From Euptelea pleiosperma (Eukaryota; Streptophyta; Magnoliopsida; Ranunculales; Eupteleaceae): a stretch of DNA of 64,000 nucleotides. The stretch covers positions 4,023,259 to 4,087,258 of the forward strand of contig CM068553.1 of assembly GCA_035048495.1 (NCBI GenBank). The letters are read 5' to 3'. The notes under the pieces were generated by a model. The model had not been told where the DNA came from, searched no databases, and saw only the letters and a list, made by a program, of their open reading frames with translations. The position numbers were made by a program, and so were the translations under genes. This document shows positions 12,800-26,000 of this stretch, piece by piece. Numbering within the stretch: the first letter of the stretch is position 1; each line of letters starts with the position of its first letter.

Positions 12800-13113
12800 A
12801 CAGTATGAATCACGTGGCATATTCTTAGAGGATGCTGACCGTATGGATGTTTGACCAATCCCTAGGTAGACTTACAAACCCAGAATCACTCTGATTAGTG
12901 ATTTCAAAACTTTGGATCTTTGTACCCAAAATAATGGTCAATAATCTTCAAATTCAACGTTTAAGAACCGACCCATCAAAACGACTCCTATCTAGAGCAT
13001 AGAAATCACTAATCAGGCCCAATTTTTGATCTGTTTGTCCATCTTCTAGGGTTGGGCCAAACATCCATACAGTCAGCGTCCGCTGAGAATGCGCCACATG
13101 GCTCATATTGTGG
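12800..13113. mobile_element. MITE, GAGCCACGTGGCACACTC family, near a gene start
   Basis: The left end is CAGTATGAATCACGTGGCAT with ATTCTTAGAGGATGCTGACC. The right end is CAGCGTCCGCTGAGAATGCG with CCACATGGCTCATATTGTGG. It ends only about 200 bp upstream of the start codon of the At3g49140-like gene, so it lies in the promoter or 5' UTR region. Confidence 0.75.
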
Positions 13114-13320
13114 ACGATCAGCCACTTTACTGACCGGTGGCGGTCAGTGAAGTTCTATAAATTAGTGGCATTTGGATGAGATTTTGGTCCTACAAACAGA
13201 AGCCTCCGCGCCTCTCATTCTCCACACAGCTTACCTCCAGAACTAAAGAGAGTAGAGTACCAGACGCGCGCGCGCGTGCGTCTCAGTTATATTGACATTT
13301 TTTTCTGAAAAATAACAGTG

Positions 13321-16300
13321 ATGATGATGATCGAGTCGACCCTGGCAGTCGGATTCCGCACCGGCACCACCGCCGCTGGTTGTTCCTCCTTCCTCGTCAC
13401 TAGTAACTCTCTCTCTCTCTCCTTTTTTTCCCTCCAAATTTCTCCAACAATTTGATTCGATTACTTTTTTGCGACAAATTACTGCAGGCTATCGACCCTG
13501 GTGGAGCTCTGATGAAGCCACCGGCATCCACTTCACCCCCCGCCCATTGTCTCACACCGGCAGCCTCGACGTACTTTGGTACATTTTTTTTTAAATTTCT
13601 GTAATTAATTTATCTCAACCCTTCGCTTCAGATGCTCAAATCACAGTTCTGAGTGTTTTAATTGATTCACAGGAACAAACTTCCGAGACCAATTGATGGT
13701 TTTTCGTCCACAACAAGAACCAATCTCCTCAAGAACAGACTTCGAGCCGCAGCCGAGTATTCAAGCTCAGCATTGGATCCTCCAGAACAGGACGGTAAGC
13801 CGTGCTACCATCCCTTTGAGGAGATTGGGGAGTCGACATCACAGGACAATGAAGATGCCATACTTACACCTGCCGAAACAACCCGAACCTTAATTGAGGT
13901 ACTAAACACTTCTTTCGTCGAATCTAGGTCTAATCGTCGTTTAATTTTGGGCATTATGGGCAGTATTTCAGGATTCTTGTGTAACATTATAATGTTCATG
14001 CCATGTACAGGTAAACAGCAAAGCAACGCTAATGTTTTCAGGATTGATCAATGATGAAGTTCATGAGAACATTTTCTGGCCCGAATTGCCTTATGTAACC
14101 GATGAACATGGAAGTAAGTCAGATGAATGATTTTTTGTGATCCTCATGTTTAGTTATCTTATCTTGGAATTTATAATCTCTCAGATATTTACTTCGAAGT
14201 GAACGAGGATGAAGACATTCTGAAAACTCTGACTTCTGAGAATAACTTTGTGGTATTGAACTTTTAGCTCACTCATCATTTATTACTGTTGTTTTATGGA
14301 TTTTTTAGTGCCTTACTCAAAATTTTATGAATAATGCAGCAAGTAATAATAGGCTTGGATACTACAGAAATACTTAGCGAGATGGAACTAGGACCATCTG
14401 ATATTGATTTTGGCATTGAAGAAATCACAGATGAAGATGGTGATGATGATGATGATGATGATGATGAAGAGGACGGTGATGACGATGACTATGAAAATGT
14501 GATGATTTTTTTAGTATTTTGGATTATATGTTGTGGCTTCGTTTAGGCTCTGTAAGTGAGATAAAACTTATCTTTAACGACGTACATCTTATTTTATTTG
14601 TTTGCAGGACTGGGTTGGCATTCTTGAAGACGATGAAGATGAGGTGGATTCTGATGAGACACTCGGGGATTGGGCGAAGTTGGAGACAATGCGTTCTTCT
14701 CATCCGATGTACTTCGCTAAAAAGATGGCTGAGGTAAATGGTTATAAGATAACAATATTCTTGGAATGATGACATGAAATTGAAGTGTATTTTATTGCAT
14801 TATGCATAATCTATCTCTTGTACATAGTCTCAACTTCTATTTCTTATATAGTTTATATGAAATATCTGGCAATATCTTTGCCATGGTTCATGCTGTTGGG
14901 TTGAACCTAGCTCTGTTTGCAGGTCACATCAGATGATCCTATGGATTGGATGGATCAACCTTCGTCTGGTCTTGCTATCCAAGGCCTTTTACGACCTGCA
15001 TTTATTGAAGAACATTCTGTCATCCGAAAGCATATATCAGACCATCAGACCAGTAATGATGACACAAATCAGGTTGGGAAAATTGTGGAAGACAATCTAG
15101 AGGATCTAGGGATTAATGGTCATGAACATAAGTCAGGTTTCAAAGACTCATCTAAAGATGGTTCAAAATGGGCAGAGGAATTGGAGAAAAATGAAAGCCT
15201 GAGAACTGGGACTTCATTTTACAAGCTAGAGATGGTTAAGATTCAGTTGGTTTCTGCACATGGAAATCAGGCATGTCCTGAGCTTTCTAAGCGCTTTTTG
15301 TTATTAGCTTATTGTTTCTATCAACTTCTTTGATATTGCAACATCTTATCTTCAAAGCTTGAATGGCAGTTATGATTGTGGAGTTCGGATGTTATACTCT
15401 AGTTGTAGTCGTGGGCTGTCCATGCCATAAATAACATGCACCTTTGCTTTAGTTATATTCCTCTTCCATTAGGTTCTCATTGTGGAGCCCTTGCTGATTC
15501 ATTCCTGTTGAATTCACAAATAATTCTGTTCAGGATAGAAATGGTTATTTTGGCTGCTCCAATATTATTGTCGTACATTACAATCAAACAATCACTTGTC
15601 CATAATTTTTTTTTTTTTTAATTTTTGGCTTTTTTAATGATTTTCACTTGAATTAGGACTTGGACAGCATCATTCACATGATTCCCCAAAATAATGAAAA
15701 TGTGAAACCCTTTAGTGACAGGCGTTCTTTTAATTTTGTGTATTTGATCTTGATCAGTTGGCTTGAGAGATATATTAACATAGAAGTAAAATGCCTAATC
15801 AAAATGTGGGCATGCAATCTCAAATCATTAAAATAATACACCCAATTTCATAGGTTGAGCGTCACGATGAATGTGTGTAACACTCATCCCATCGTTACAG
15901 ATCGTTACAGGTGAAAGCAATTGCTAGATCTCCTGAAATTTTGAATGCAGTTAGCAAGGGGCTGAGATGCCAGCTTTTAACCATTTGATGGAATTCGGAG
16001 TCCCCTTTGATATTGATCAACTATAACTGAAATAAGTTTGCTTCCATTCACAAGGTGAGAACCTTGGCCTCAATAGCTTTTGCAACTTTCATCTGGTTCA
16101 GAGAAGCTAAGAATACCTAGTCATCCTCATCGTAGGATACTGCCAATTCATCCTTGTCCATAAGAACTTTAGCTGCCATAAGAGCTGAGTTTCAGCCAGC
16201 CCCTAGCAAGGGTTCCTGCATGGAATGAGCTGATACATCCAGCTTTAGGCCCACAACAAACTGCATCCAGTCTGTGTTATACTGGTATTGCAGAATCTAT

Positions 16301-19300
16301 ATTTTGTGCCTTTTCACTTATATCTTTTCACTCACACATATTATAACTTCTAGTTCTCAGTTGCCGCTCTTTTTAATATGTATGTATACTTTTTTTGAGA
16401 AATGGTCTGACACTTCTAAATTTTTAGGTAGAAGGTCGAAAATGACATGGATTGTGGTAGTAAGAAAAATTTGAACTTTTGAAGACATATGCCTTGATAT
16501 ATGTATAGCCCTAAATGGAGTTGAATGGCGAAATAGGATTCATGTTTCTGACCCCAAATAGTTGGGATAAGGCATAGATGATGATGTCTGATGCTTCTAC
16601 TCTTTTAAGCGTAATATATGTTTTTTATTATTTTCTGATGCTGAGTTTTGAACAGACAAATCTCAAGATGTCTGAAGTGTGAAATGTCTTTGCCTTCAAT
16701 GAATATTTCGAAGTGCAATAAACTTTTTCTTTTTGTTCCACTTCTCTACAGACTATTGTGGAAGTAATAGATTTTCAGAAAGCTAAACCAGATGCTATCG
16801 CACATTCAGCAGCCAAAATTATATCTCGCCTTAAAGCCGGAGGAGAGAAGACCACACAAGCCCTCAAGTCTCTCTGTTGGAGAGCCAAGGGTATTCAAGT
16901 AGAGGTAATGCACTCTCATGCTTGTCAATAAGCCTCTGCATCTCATCTAGTAATGGTCTGAACTATTTTAATAAAAAATGAATGGGCATTGAAGTGTAAT
17001 TCATCTTGTAGTTCTTGGAAGTTGGTAGTGGATGTCGTTTCCAATACACAGTTCGAATATTGAATCAGTCCTTTAATCCCGCTATTCATGTCTGTGGGGG
17101 TTGCTTTATGTATATGCTACTACTTCATGGAATTTGTATGACAAACATTCTTCATGATCAGGAATTTTTGTATTTCCTTGCCTTTTTGAGGTATGTTGTA
17201 TCAGCCATCTTCTTAATTGTTCATGTGAGCATTTGCAATGCAGCTGGTACTCTTGGCTACGGCATCTCATAGAAGATTCGTGGGGCTCTTAACGCTTTTG
17301 GGCTAACTCTGAAGGATGTTACCTTGTTTGTGAAAAAAAGGCACCAAACACAGTCAATACATGTGTTTCTAGATCATTGATATTTTCGATCATGGGCTTT
17401 ATTGTGCATAACATGGTGCAATTATGATTAGATATTTCCATATGGTGGTCACCCTCCCCACCCTCCCCCCCCCCTAGAATCACAAGCTTGATTTTTTCAT
17501 ATATTCTTATTCTTGCAAAATCAACAAGTTCATGCTCACTTATCTATTCATGTATCTTATGAAGATCACTTTACGGTTTTGTTGTCTGCAGGCTTCTCCT
17601 GTGGTTGATGGCCAACCCATTCTTGAGTGTGACTTTAGTTGCAAAAAGCAGGGGCAAGAGTGGTGAAGCATGCTCTAAAAAAGCTTTAACGATATGAAGC
17701 AATAAGAATGCCTTTTATCAAATGATAGAAATGATCTCCTCGGTCAACTCAAGGAAGCTAAAATACTAAATTGAACCTGGTATTGGTCAGCATCCCTTGG
17801 TCAACATCCGGATGCTGACCAATACACGTGCGAATTTGCCCTTAGTTGACTCATGAGATCATGCCCTGTAATATTGATATTAAAAATTAACCTTGTCATC
17901 AATCAGTAAGAATTAAGACAAGCTTGGGTTTTTAATGAGATTGACAATCCAGAAACAACATAGAACTGTGGATAATACTAATTAGAAGCATTAAAGGTGG
18001 ATTTCGTTTACCAAGAAAAGGCAGATTTTACATAGATGTGGTGGCAATATTTGGTGTTAGGAGGTTCTGAGGTCCTGAAGTGGGACCAAGAGTGGGGCCA
18101 CTACTGTGGGTGGAACATTTCTGCAGCTAAGGTATTGACAGAAGAGTGAAAAGCGCACCCTCTTGATGTGAGGCCTCTCTGTCCCAAAGAATATCCCTGG
18201 ATATTCCTGGTCATATAATAAAATCCAGCTCCTGATGTTTCACAATTGCAATTGAGAATGGTGATCTTGTCAGTTGCAATTTATAGGTATTAGAGGAAAG
18301 TATTGTAATAAATTGGGTGAGATGCACCATATCATTTGGTGAATCTCATCACAACTTATTACAATACTTTCCTCTAACAATAGGCATTTAGATGATAAGC
18401 AACGTCTTAACTTGGCAAGATAGGGATCAATCACTTATTGTAGCACCATTGGCATGATTATGTGCATACAAGATGGAACAAACACTGAATTTATTTACTC
18501 TTCTCATCTGGAGAGTTTTAGAACATGTCTTTCTTGGAAATATGGTGTCTCTCATGCAAATGATTGTTGATTTCCCTAAACTCTGAAACAATAACCATGC
18601 TACAGAAACACTAGTACACACACACACATTCATGGCATGCACTGTGAGTGGAAAAGTTGCATATGAGAAGGCTATTGTGTCTTCCAAAATTTTCCTCTTA
18701 CTCCTGTTTAGATGTTGAAATTTCTTAATTGATAGCTCTGATATCTATTCTTTGTTGTGACTTATTACAGGAGGCAGCACTCATTGGTGTAGATTGCCTT
18801 GGTTTGGACTTGAGAGTTTGCTCAGGAACTCAAGTCCAAACCTTGCGGTTTGCATTTAATACAAGGGTATGTCATATTTGTTACTTGGTGATGGAGCTTT
18901 TTTATCTGACATATGATTTATGTTTTAGTTTCTTGTTAAGTTTTCTTTCCAATTTCACCACACTGTTACTCAAAAGTCAAGCCAAATCAGTGTATAAGAT
19001 GTTTTATCTATAGATGAAAATAAAAATGTTATATGCTCATGGTTCAAAGTTTTGGATGAAACCGAAACGTTATTTCAGTTTCATCTTAGGGCGAGACCAA
19101 ATACTATGGAGTTTCAGGACAGTTTGAGTCGTGTTGACCAAAACTTAAAGAGTTTCTATGGTTTCGTCCGAAATGAAACCATGGGAAACTCATGAAACCA
19201 TATAAAATGCCTTCGAAAAAATTGAAAAATTCACAGAAAATTAGGAAAAAATAAAACATATAAATGTATTAAAGTTTTTGAAAAACTACATCCTATATTT

Positions 19301-20382
19301 TATTTACACTCAACAATAGTTACTTGCAGTGCTATATGAAAATAGAGTGTGTAGAGTGAGGACTTGGAATGCAGGTTTACAAGACAAACTCTGGTTTAGC
19401 TCGATAGTATTGTAAGTCACTCTTCTTGGGTATAAATAAAATGTAAGAAATAGTTTTTACAAAATTTGTTGCATTTATTTTATTTTATTTTTTTAACTTT
19501 TTCTGAGATTGTTTTAGAATTTTTTGAAGCCATTTTTCAAGGCTCCGTATGTTTCAAGTTGTATTCACCATGTTTTGTTCCGTTTCATCATCAACCAATG
19601 AAACCTGGTACTTTGATCCATGTGTGCCTTGGTTCTAGATTTTTAAGCTTTTAAGCTGCTGCACTCTTTGGGACGACCTAAAACCATAGAGGCATCTATG
19701 ACTCTAATACTTTGCAGGCAATGTAGGGTCCAAAATACTAGTGTAAGAGGGAAGCTTAGCTGCACAATGCTGCAAAAATATTCATAAATGCCATTAACAA
19801 TAATGTCTCCTCCTGATGAGTCTTAGGTGTATGGTTTGTGTGACGAAAAACTGGAGGAGTAACATGATATTCATTATCTTTGTGGGCATAGTCTATACCT
19901 TTAAGGACTCCATCTTGGACTGTGACTTAACCAAAACTGAATCCAACTCAGGCAAGTTGATCCTGACAGCCAATATAGCTGCCGGATATGAAGATCAGTA
20001 TAGCCTGAGCTTGTATTGGCATCGCCTGACCGTAGCCATATCCACAAAACTGAGAGGACTCGGCCCAGAAACATTGTATTGTAATCCTACTGGTTTTGTC
20101 TTATTGGTTCTGAATTTTGATTTTGTGTTATTCAGCGCCTGCATTCTTCTCACGGTCCTTTTTGAGCCAAGCACATCTAATGTATGACATAACTTTGAAA
20201 TGCAATCTGCATCATTGCGTGAGAGAGACTCCCCTGCTAAAAGTCTTTATTTTGTTCCAAATGAATTGTACTTGCAGGCCACTTCAGAGTATAGTGCCGA
20301 GAGACAACTTCATGACCTAATGTTCCCAAGAATCCATCACAAGCTGCAAAAGCGGCGAGAAGCTCACCAGAAGGAATGCTAA
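13321..20382 (+). CDS. At3g49140-like plastid protein with a DUF2470-like C-terminal domain
   Basis: Eleven coding exons: 13321-13402, 13488-13578, 13673-13898, 14011-14113, 14185-14252, 14340-14498, 14608-14733, 14923-15270, 16752-16904, 18771-18866 and 20278-20382 (TAA). They give 518 residues with the frame open throughout. The N-terminus is rich in S/T/A with few acids, like a plastid transit peptide. An acidic stretch with a run of eight D lies in exon 6. Then come the family-typical DDPMDWMDQP, IQGLLRPAF and FYKLEMVKIQLVS. The C-terminal part (KPDAIAHSAAKIISRL, LIGVDCLGLDLRV, LRFAFNTRATS) resembles the DUF2470/HugZ-type FMN-binding split-barrel end of plant haem- and tetrapyrrole-related proteins. 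Databases often label the Arabidopsis protein a PPR-superfamily member, but I see no PPR here. Function unknown. Exon 8 is followed by a GC rather than a GT donor. The start is the first of three consecutive ATGs. Confidence 0.87.
14438..14466 (+). repeat. GAT trinucleotide run encoding poly-aspartate
   Basis: A run of GATGATGAT repeats inside exon 6 of the At3g49140-like gene encodes eight consecutive aspartates, followed by more acidic residues. It is an in-frame microsatellite likely to vary in length. Confidence 0.9.
15271..16751 (+). other. Probable GC-AG intron
   Basis: Exon 8 ends ...GGAAATCAG and the next bases are GCATGTCC, where a GT donor would be expected. The following exon begins after CTCTACAG with ACTATTGTGGAAG. 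This junction keeps the frame and gives HGNQ-TIVEVIDFQ, as expected for the family. No nearby GT donor preserves both the frame and the conserved residues. Confidence 0.7.
18290..18377. repeat. Hairpin-forming inverted repeat in an intron
   Basis: TTAGAGGAAAGTATTGTAAT (left) pairs with ATTACAATACTTTCCTCTAA (right). The next stretch (AAATTGGGTGAGATGCACC with GGTGAATCTCATCACAACTT) also pairs, with a few mismatches. The stem is about 39 bp with a loop of about 10 nt, inside intron 9 of the At3g49140-like gene. It may be a tiny MITE or a small-RNA precursor. Confidence 0.8.
19039..19622. mobile_element. Degenerate larger relative of the CATGGTTCAAAG MITE
   Basis: It begins CATGGTTCAAAG and ends near CTTTGATCCATG, with several GAAACC/GTTTC words (TTTCGTCCGAAATGAAACC) inside. 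Its ends match the element at 1376-1612 but the interior is longer. No convincing target duplication was found. It sits in intron 10 of the At3g49140-like gene. Confidence 0.5.
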
Positions 20383-21850
20383 CAGTGTTGGAAACTGCAT
20401 TTCAATTTTCTTCTTGGATAGTTTTTGAGCAGGTCAGCAATTCCTTGCCTTGCGTAGACTTGCAGCTCATGTATTTTATGTGAAATGCAAATATAATTAT
20501 TGGGAATTCATTGCCTTTCCATTTTCTCAGTCCATACTGCCCAGCCATATTTCTCACTGTTTGTACTCTGGTTTGAGGTGTGACCATTGTTTCAGAAACT
20601 GGATACCGGATACCAAGGTAGCTAATCTGAGTCGGTCACTGGAACATTTTATTGAAGATATTCGGACAACTTGAAATTGAAGCGATGGTTATGAAAGAAA
20701 ATAAAGAAAATTGCTGAAAGGGATAACTTTTTAAAGAAATAACCAACCAAGGATAGGTAAGGAACTAACGATGGCCTTTATACAAATAATTGCCTCCAAG
20801 TCCCCTTGTTCTCATATTCCACTTTTAGTTCTCATTTTGCCCTTTTTACTATTTAAATTATCTTCAAAAATGAAAAAACATGATTTGTAAAGAAACAAAA
20901 AGTAGTTTTGTTCAAATAAAATCATAACCATGTTTTATTAAATCATATTTTGTTTTTAAGTTATGGTTTTAATCATGGGTCCTGTTTTGCCTTTTTGGGT
21001 ATTTCTTTTGTAAAAAAAGTATATCGTAAACCTTATTTTGTTTTTTAAAATAGTCTCGATAGTAAAAAGGCAAAACATTAACTAAAAGTAGGATATGAGA
21101 GAACAAGAACTTACAGGCAATTATTTGTGTAAAGACAATCCTTAGTTTCCATGATTTTTAGTCCTCTATCCTCGTGGCTATTTCTTTCGAGAAAAAAAAT
21201 CCTTTTCAGCAATCCCAAGAAAATACTGAAAATGCACTGACAGCACTGAAGAGGGAAATTGGAGACCGGAGAGATTGTTTGATCTGCAAATGTCGATTGT
21301 TCAAGAGGCAGGGGCTCAAAGACCTGTCATTGGAGAATCTTCCCCAGCACAGACCGCCACTCATGCACACAAATGCCTTGCAAAAAAAAGTGTAAAAAAG
21401 GAAAAACCACTTAGCAAGTTTGCCTAGACATTTCTGCTATAAAAGAAATCTACCCTGAAAACATTGACTGGGATCTGAGTTGCTTTTGATCATCAATCTT
21501 TGAACTCCACAGCCCTAAACCAACTGCAGTCCCTCCTTGACACCCCAAAGCTCCGTGACAGTAATAGTAGTGTTTCCAATTCTGCAAGAGAACACTTTGA
21601 TGAATTGCCCTAATGCATTTCTGACAAGGCCACCCAAATTGTCCTTTAGGTTGTATTTTGGGGTTTCCCCCCCTTTTTTTTAATTATACTTCTTACTTAT
21701 AAAAAAAATTGCTGATTGCTGATTGCTGATTGCGGATGTCAGAGGCCAGTAGAGGAGTACGACGAGCTATTTGTTGAGGAATGAACTCAACTGACGCGTT
21801 GTATGGTTGTGCTGAATCTGTTTTCTAGAAATGATTTTTGCATATAAATG

Positions 21851-22620
21851 TCATAAAAAATCTGTTAACACTTTCTGACATACCAACCCTTTTTCTGCAA
21901 AACTTTTTGTTGGTAACCATGCAAAGCCTGATTCGAAAATCTTTTCATTCCTTTTAGTCCCCCAATAGAGAGAAAAAAATGCAGTTCCAAGGAAGTTGAT
22001 TGAACATAAGATGGGATTTAAAGATAGAAAGGAACCATTGTTTCCATTGAGAGATGCAATAACATGGCACAACAGGGTTGGGGATAAGTTGCCACACTGA
22101 ATGAGTTACTTCGCACTGGAAAAATAAGTGAATAGCAGATTCCTTGTGATTGTTACACAGTGAATTCAATCAAGGCCATGGTTGGATAAAAATAATCTAG
22201 TCTTGATTCTATAATGCACATGAACTCTAGGAGTGCAAGCAGAAGACCAAATTATTTTCCAGCTGAGCATGTTACTGTGATTAGATAATGCAGATGTTGA
22301 TAACAGGGTCAGAAAAAAGGGAAGAATTAGAGAAATGCTTATTTTTGAGAATTTCTGCCCACAACTCAGAAGGGTGAGCATGGAGGTGCCATGCCAACTT
22401 AGCCAAGAAGGCTAAATTCTTGATGCACAGATCTTTGACTGGAGACCCCGGCATGAGTTGGGCATTGTAGTAGATTACAATTGATTGGGTGACTATTCCT
22501 TTTAATACAGGTTTGGTCCCACAAGAAGGCTCTATTCATAGATTCAGGAAGTGGAAACAGATTTAAATGAACTGATCCTACCTTCCAATAACATGGCGGG
22601 CTCTGGCTTTCCAATAACAT
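21851..22620 (-). mobile_element. LINE (non-LTR retrotransposon) relic, 3' part of the pol ORF
   Basis: Minus-strand frames contain CNNHKESAIHLFFQCEVTHS, the cysteine-histidine pattern of the zf-RVT domain at the end of plant LINE reverse transcriptases, followed by a VWQLI-type stretch and FFSLLGD. Frames are broken, so it is a dead fragment. Upstream frames at 22166-22620 fit the same orientation but are too decayed to assign. Confidence 0.65.
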
Positions 22621-22988
22621 GGCTCTCCAACCTTCCCATGTACTTTGTATGCATCCACCGGGGCTGTCACTGATTTGTTACTGCATGGTTCTCCAATGTT
22701 TCTCAAGTTAAAAAATGGTTTGATGTTTATTAAAACCTTCCCTTGTCGATTTGAATAATTTGTACAACCCGACTTGAATGGTAGGTTTCAAGAACAGGTG
22801 TCTCTACGGGCACCCACATCCTTAAACTGGGCACCCACATTGATGGGTACCCACTTCGTCTTACCCCACCCCACCCCACTATCCTCTCTCTCCTCCCCAC
22901 ACCCTACTTCGTCTTCTCCACCGCACCACCACCACGACAGCCATCCCCTGCCATCATTTCACTTCACCAAACCACCACCACGACTGCC

Positions 22989-22993
<5 letters not shown>

Positions 22994-23025
<32 letters not shown>
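22994..23025. repeat. (AG)n microsatellite
   Basis: About 16 uninterrupted AG dinucleotides in a C-rich/CAC-rich low-complexity segment (22860-23110). The overlapping long open frame is a by-product of this composition. Confidence 0.95.
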
Positions 23026-23028
<3 letters not shown>

Positions 23029-26000
23029 TGGTGGGATGGCCATTGGACCCACATCCTCTTCTCGACCTTCACAATGGACCCACATCCTCCTCTCGACCAT
23101 CACAATGTTGCATTTGCAGGGGTTTGGGTTTCACCATTCGGTTACTCTCACCCATTGTTAGTAAGTTGCATAATGGAGGATGTATTATACAGCCAAACTT
23201 TTCAAAGATTCAGTAAAATTCACGTACTTTATGAGTAAATATTTATATATGAAAATTTTCATTTATTGAAAAAATATTTTTGAATATGCAATCTCTTTTA
23301 TATTTTCTTTTTGCCAATTTTTTTGAACAAAGCCGAATCATACTTGAACTTTTCCTGTACTGCATTTTTGCTCTATGCCGAATTGCTAACTAGTCTCACC
23401 CTAGGACTTAGTCAAAGGTCAACCTGATGACATGATTACAACTGCCTGTCTCGGAACTTTTTTTCTCTGGGAGTGATTACTCTACCTTGCAAATGATTTC
23501 AGTATTTTGGATGGTTGTGATCATCTGATACAGTTGATCTTGAACTCATATTCCAGATCTGGAGGCAATGTATGGCTTGCATGCTCGTCAATTTGGCCCC
23601 CTTCAAATGTTGCTGGTTCAAAATTCATACCGTTGAACAATTCGTATCATCTAATCAATAGCTTCATTTCATTTTTCATGGGTAAGCTGGGGTTAGGTGG
23701 GACCCTACCAGACTTAAATAATATAAAACAAAATTACAAGTTTTAATATCTACACCCACTAGCATCCTCACACAAAAGTTCAGTAGGGAACTTAGAGGAT
23801 ACATCACAAAATTGTCAGTAGGAACAAGAGAAGAAACTATAGAATCTCCTACCCTATTTGTCTCCTTACCATGTATTTGTTAACCGAAAATATGTTCCCG
23901 CACACGTGTTGTGTTGGCCCGACAACCCGTTGGTATACATAGTTGTTTCGCCTTTCCCCAAGAGGTCGATCTTTTGGGGTAAAATGGTTGTTTAACAGTA
24001 TTACTTCTCCAACCTGAAACCTTTCAAGGTCTTAAATGATAGATAGAGGAGCAGAAAGCTTAAGTCTTAGCCTTTAGGATCCTAACATTCCACCACACTT
24101 CTAAGGCTGATGTCCACAGTGGCCCACTTCGAGGTGGCTTTCACTTTGGTACCCCTATTTTCTCACTTTTTGTGAGCGAGACCCTGGTATTTTTCTAGTC
24201 TCCCTATTTTTTTCTTTTTGAGGAGCCCCCAGGTTGTCCTTTCCCTAGATCGCCCCTCCTGTGACGTGGGGTTGGATTTGATACCAAATGTTAAGACCCA
24301 AACCAATACACCAAAAGCACCTAGGTGATAGAGGTGCAGAAAGCTCTAGTCTTAACCTTTAAGATCCTAACACTTGAGCATCGTCGTAGGCTAAGGAGTA
24401 ATTTGGTTAATACAATCAGCAGCAAGTGAATGTCTGAACAATTTTTTGCCTCAATAATTTTACTTTGTAAAGCTAGCTCATCATTATCTACAATTTATCC
24501 CAAATGTTTTGGGTCGGCAGCATGAATCTTATTTCTTTATTCAATTCTGTTTAGTCATATTTTCTGTCAAAGCACAAGTCTTTAGAGCTTTTCTTACTAC
24601 CTCCACCCATATCATCTTGATCAAATAAATGAAGCCATCCTGGCAGCTCAGTTCATGCACCTTCACCCATTGAACATGGATCATTACCCGTCTTTCTTGG
24701 TGATCCGATCAGTAAAATTAAGAGCAACATAGCATCAATTAGCGAATTTCTTCGTTAAATGCATTTGTGGTTCATGCGGGATTGGAGTGAAGTTTGTTAG
24801 TATGGTCGAGGATCGTCTGATCCAGGTAATTTATGGCTCCAGTCTTTCCAAGAGATGGCTCAACGCATGATGACCGTGTATGCTACATGCAGCCCACCCA
24901 CATTGTGTGAGACTATTTCCCACAAGCATGAAAAAATATTTGCTCATTACATGCTGCCCTCTAACGTCGTCTTGACTTGATCCGAACTGCCCAATCAATT
25001 AAAGAGATTAACATGACTTACATCAACCAGACAACATGTCCAACCTTTAATTCTGAATCTGAACACATTTTTTATTTTCTTTTTTAGTATTTCCTTTAGT
25101 TAGCAAGTTTAATGTTACCTAATCAATGAGCAATGGAGATGATGGGTTAGATAAGATAATTAATAGGGGGAACCTGGCCCTCCAAACCAAGGAACAGAAT
25201 ATATCCTGCTGGTAACCTATAATCCAAAATTGACCTTCAGCGTCTGATACATTAACCAATGCTTAAAACTGAAAGCAAGAACATTGTAATGTTCTCCTCG
25301 AATGCATCAATGTCATGAAGGTGGCTACTGGTTACTCATCACCAGGATCTCTCCCCCTGCTTGGTGAAACCCACATTACCTTCCTTGCGATGATGAGAAC
25401 AAAACTAGGGTGTCCCATAGAGCGGACAAGATACGTGCAATTCATTGAAGATTCCTCAACCTCTAGGAATCTCTGAAAATATATTCAACCTGGAACTGCC
25501 CAAACTTTCTGCTTCAGGCACTTGCGCCACTCCTACTACCATAAAAAGAGCGGAACAAACTTCTTGGTTGGGAGTACATTACATGGCAATACAAGAAGAA
25601 TAAAGAAACAAGCTTTCGATTGGGACTACTCACAAGCTGGGACTAAAGATGTACATTTTTATTTAATTTAGCCTGTAGGATATTTCCTCCTTTTTTTTGT
25701 TATACTGTATCATGATCATATATGTAGGGGTTATCCCTCTCATTTGCTTCATTGTATATGGGAGACAGTGGGACCACTGAATATTCAAGGGCCCTCACCC
25801 TTATGCAGAACGTTCTGGTAAAAGACACGGGAATTAAGAGGGATGCTGTATAAGGTAAAGATTGGTTATGCATTTTGTGTTATTCCTTTGTTTCTGCTCT
25901 CCTTTGGCCAATGTCGCAGTTACCTAACAAGGTTTCTAACGTCAAATCTGGACTCAAGGCACGGGGCCGGAGTTCAAGTGAAGTGAGCTTGAAAACTCAT

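Larger units (their letters stand above)
8411..13320. other. MITE-rich spacer between divergent genes
   Basis: This holds the 5' regions of the PPR gene (minus strand, left) and the At3g49140-like gene (plus strand, right). Nothing protein-coding was found. Repeats occupy much of it: duplicated GTACCAGGACTATCACCTAG/GCTTTTGGAGTATTGG words at 8840-9175, several MITEs of the GAGCCACGTGGCACACTC family, a foldback near 11180-11365 and a SINE-like piece near 10480-10620. Confidence 0.6.

Noticed and set aside
13662..14054. Alternative reading through the donor at 13899
   Set aside because: The read-through enters intronic sequence (hydrophobic, stop at 14054). The spliced join LIE-VNSKATLMF matches the family.
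17588..17668. Possible extra exon of the At3g49140-like gene (GTCTGCAG followed by an open stretch)
   Set aside because: Including it breaks the join GIQVE-EAALIGVD, which is in phase and matches the family. There is no good donor.
22774..23238. 154-codon plus-strand open frame rich in P, H, S and an RE repeat
   Set aside because: Explained by the C-rich/CAC low-complexity sequence and the AG microsatellite. No start context or homologue.
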